Assembly (NCBI GenBank): GCA_934154805.1
Contig: CAKPGM010000007.1
Location: 1-64,000, forward strand
Direction: 5' to 3'
From: an uncultured Clostridia bacterium
Lineage (GTDB): Bacteria; Bacillota; Clostridia; TANB77; CAG-508
Length of the DNA: 64,000 nt
Shown: in pieces, positions 63,745 to 64,000 of the stretch
Layout of the letters: each line of letters starts with the position of its first letter
Position numbering within the stretch: the stretch's first letter is position 1
Notes under the pieces: model-generated
The model's database searches: none
What the model was told of the DNA's origin: nothing
What the model saw: the letters and a program-made list of their open reading frames with translations, nothing else
Made by a program: the position numbers and the translations under genes

Positions 63745-64000
63745 ATGAACACAAAGTACATATTTGTAACAGGAGGAGTAGTATCAGGATTAGGAAAAGG
63801 AATAACAGCTGCATCAGTAGGAAGGCTATTAAAAAATAGAGGATATAAAGTAGCAAACCAAAAGTTTGATCCTTATATAAATGTAGATCCAGGAACAATG
63901 AGCCCATACGAGCATGGAGAGGTTTTTGTAACTGACGACGGAGCTGAAACAGACTTGGATTTAGGACATTATGAAAGATTTACAGATGTTAATCTGAATA
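63745..64000 (+). CDS. pyrG: CTP synthase PyrG, N-terminal part
   Basis: The gene runs off the window; 85 residues are visible. MNTKYIFVTGGVVSGLGKGI (P-loop of the synthase domain), KFDPYINVDPGTMSPYEHGE, VTDDGAETDLDLGHYERF: unmistakable PyrG text, including the aspartate and glutamate that bind Mg-ATP. It makes CTP from UTP. RBS GGAGGG. Confidence 0.96.
   Translation, partial: MNTKYIFVTGGVVSGLGKGITAASVGRLLKNRGYKVANQKFDPYINVDPGTMSPYEHGEVFVTDDGAETDLDLGHYERFTDVNLN

Overview
The window is very AT-rich DNA with dense, mostly plus-strand genes, strong GGAGG ribosome binding sites and many T-rich intrinsic terminators. Sporulation and germination genes (spoVAC, spoVAD, spoVAE, a CotH-type kinase), DivIVA, SepF, CdaA, DnaE and RqcP point to a spore-forming low-GC Firmicute, most likely an uncultured gut-type member of the Clostridia. 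The species cannot be named from the sequence.

Layout. 0-8 kb: the tail of an Rpn-type nuclease/transposase-like protein, addA (one-base frameshift in the Walker A region), a 201-bp rod-like inverted-repeat element that could be a structured RNA, rqcP and dnaE. 8.1-8.9 kb: a tandem 0.4-kb duplication; each copy has a 43-residue basic/hydrophobic mini-ORF on the minus strand with a very strong Shine-Dalgarno and a convergent promoter-to-terminator small RNA on the plus strand, the layout of a type I toxin-antitoxin module. 9-12 kb: a large FtsX-type permease. 12.2-18.1 kb: tRNA-Glu, a tRNA 3' remnant, and two near-duplicate genes for pilin-like, leucine-rich-repeat surface proteins. 18-22.7 kb: mtaB, a short alaS, a HIT protein, a sortase, tRNA-His and tRNA-Gln. 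22.9-28.4 kb: a zinc-ribbon membrane protein, a CotH kinase, two more pilin-like LRR proteins and two cysteine-rich mini-proteins. 28.5-45.4 kb: housekeeping genes (mutL, miaA, HlyD-like, sepF, divIVA, rsmD, ftsK/spoIIIE, beta-CASP nuclease, GH15, cdaA, truA). 46-59 kb: a divergent Tad-like filament/secretion locus (SAF/CpaB-like, two ParA-like proteins with degenerate P-loops, CpaF ATPase, a fused TadB/TadC-like platform, and about nine small single-membrane-span pilin-like proteins). 59-64 kb: a CmpB-type membrane protein, dodecin, spoVAC-AD-AE, a membrane protein and the start of pyrG behind a leader hairpin.

The most striking signal is a set of three apparently invertible promoters (invertons) upstream of three of the four pilin-like LRR genes. 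Each is a 126-129 bp segment bounded by 23-24 bp inverted repeats sharing a 19-bp core. Within one locus the two cores match exactly; between loci only the central two bases differ (TA, TG, AG). Each segment carries a related promoter. It points away from the gene at the first two loci and toward the gene at the third, so this assembly seems to have caught two OFF states and one ON state. A palindrome overlapping a second, fixed promoter lies just downstream at all three loci. No recombinase gene is in the window. The second major candidate system is the Tad-like locus, whose pilin-like subunits begin directly with Met-Glu-Asn-Ala and have no recognisable leader peptide.
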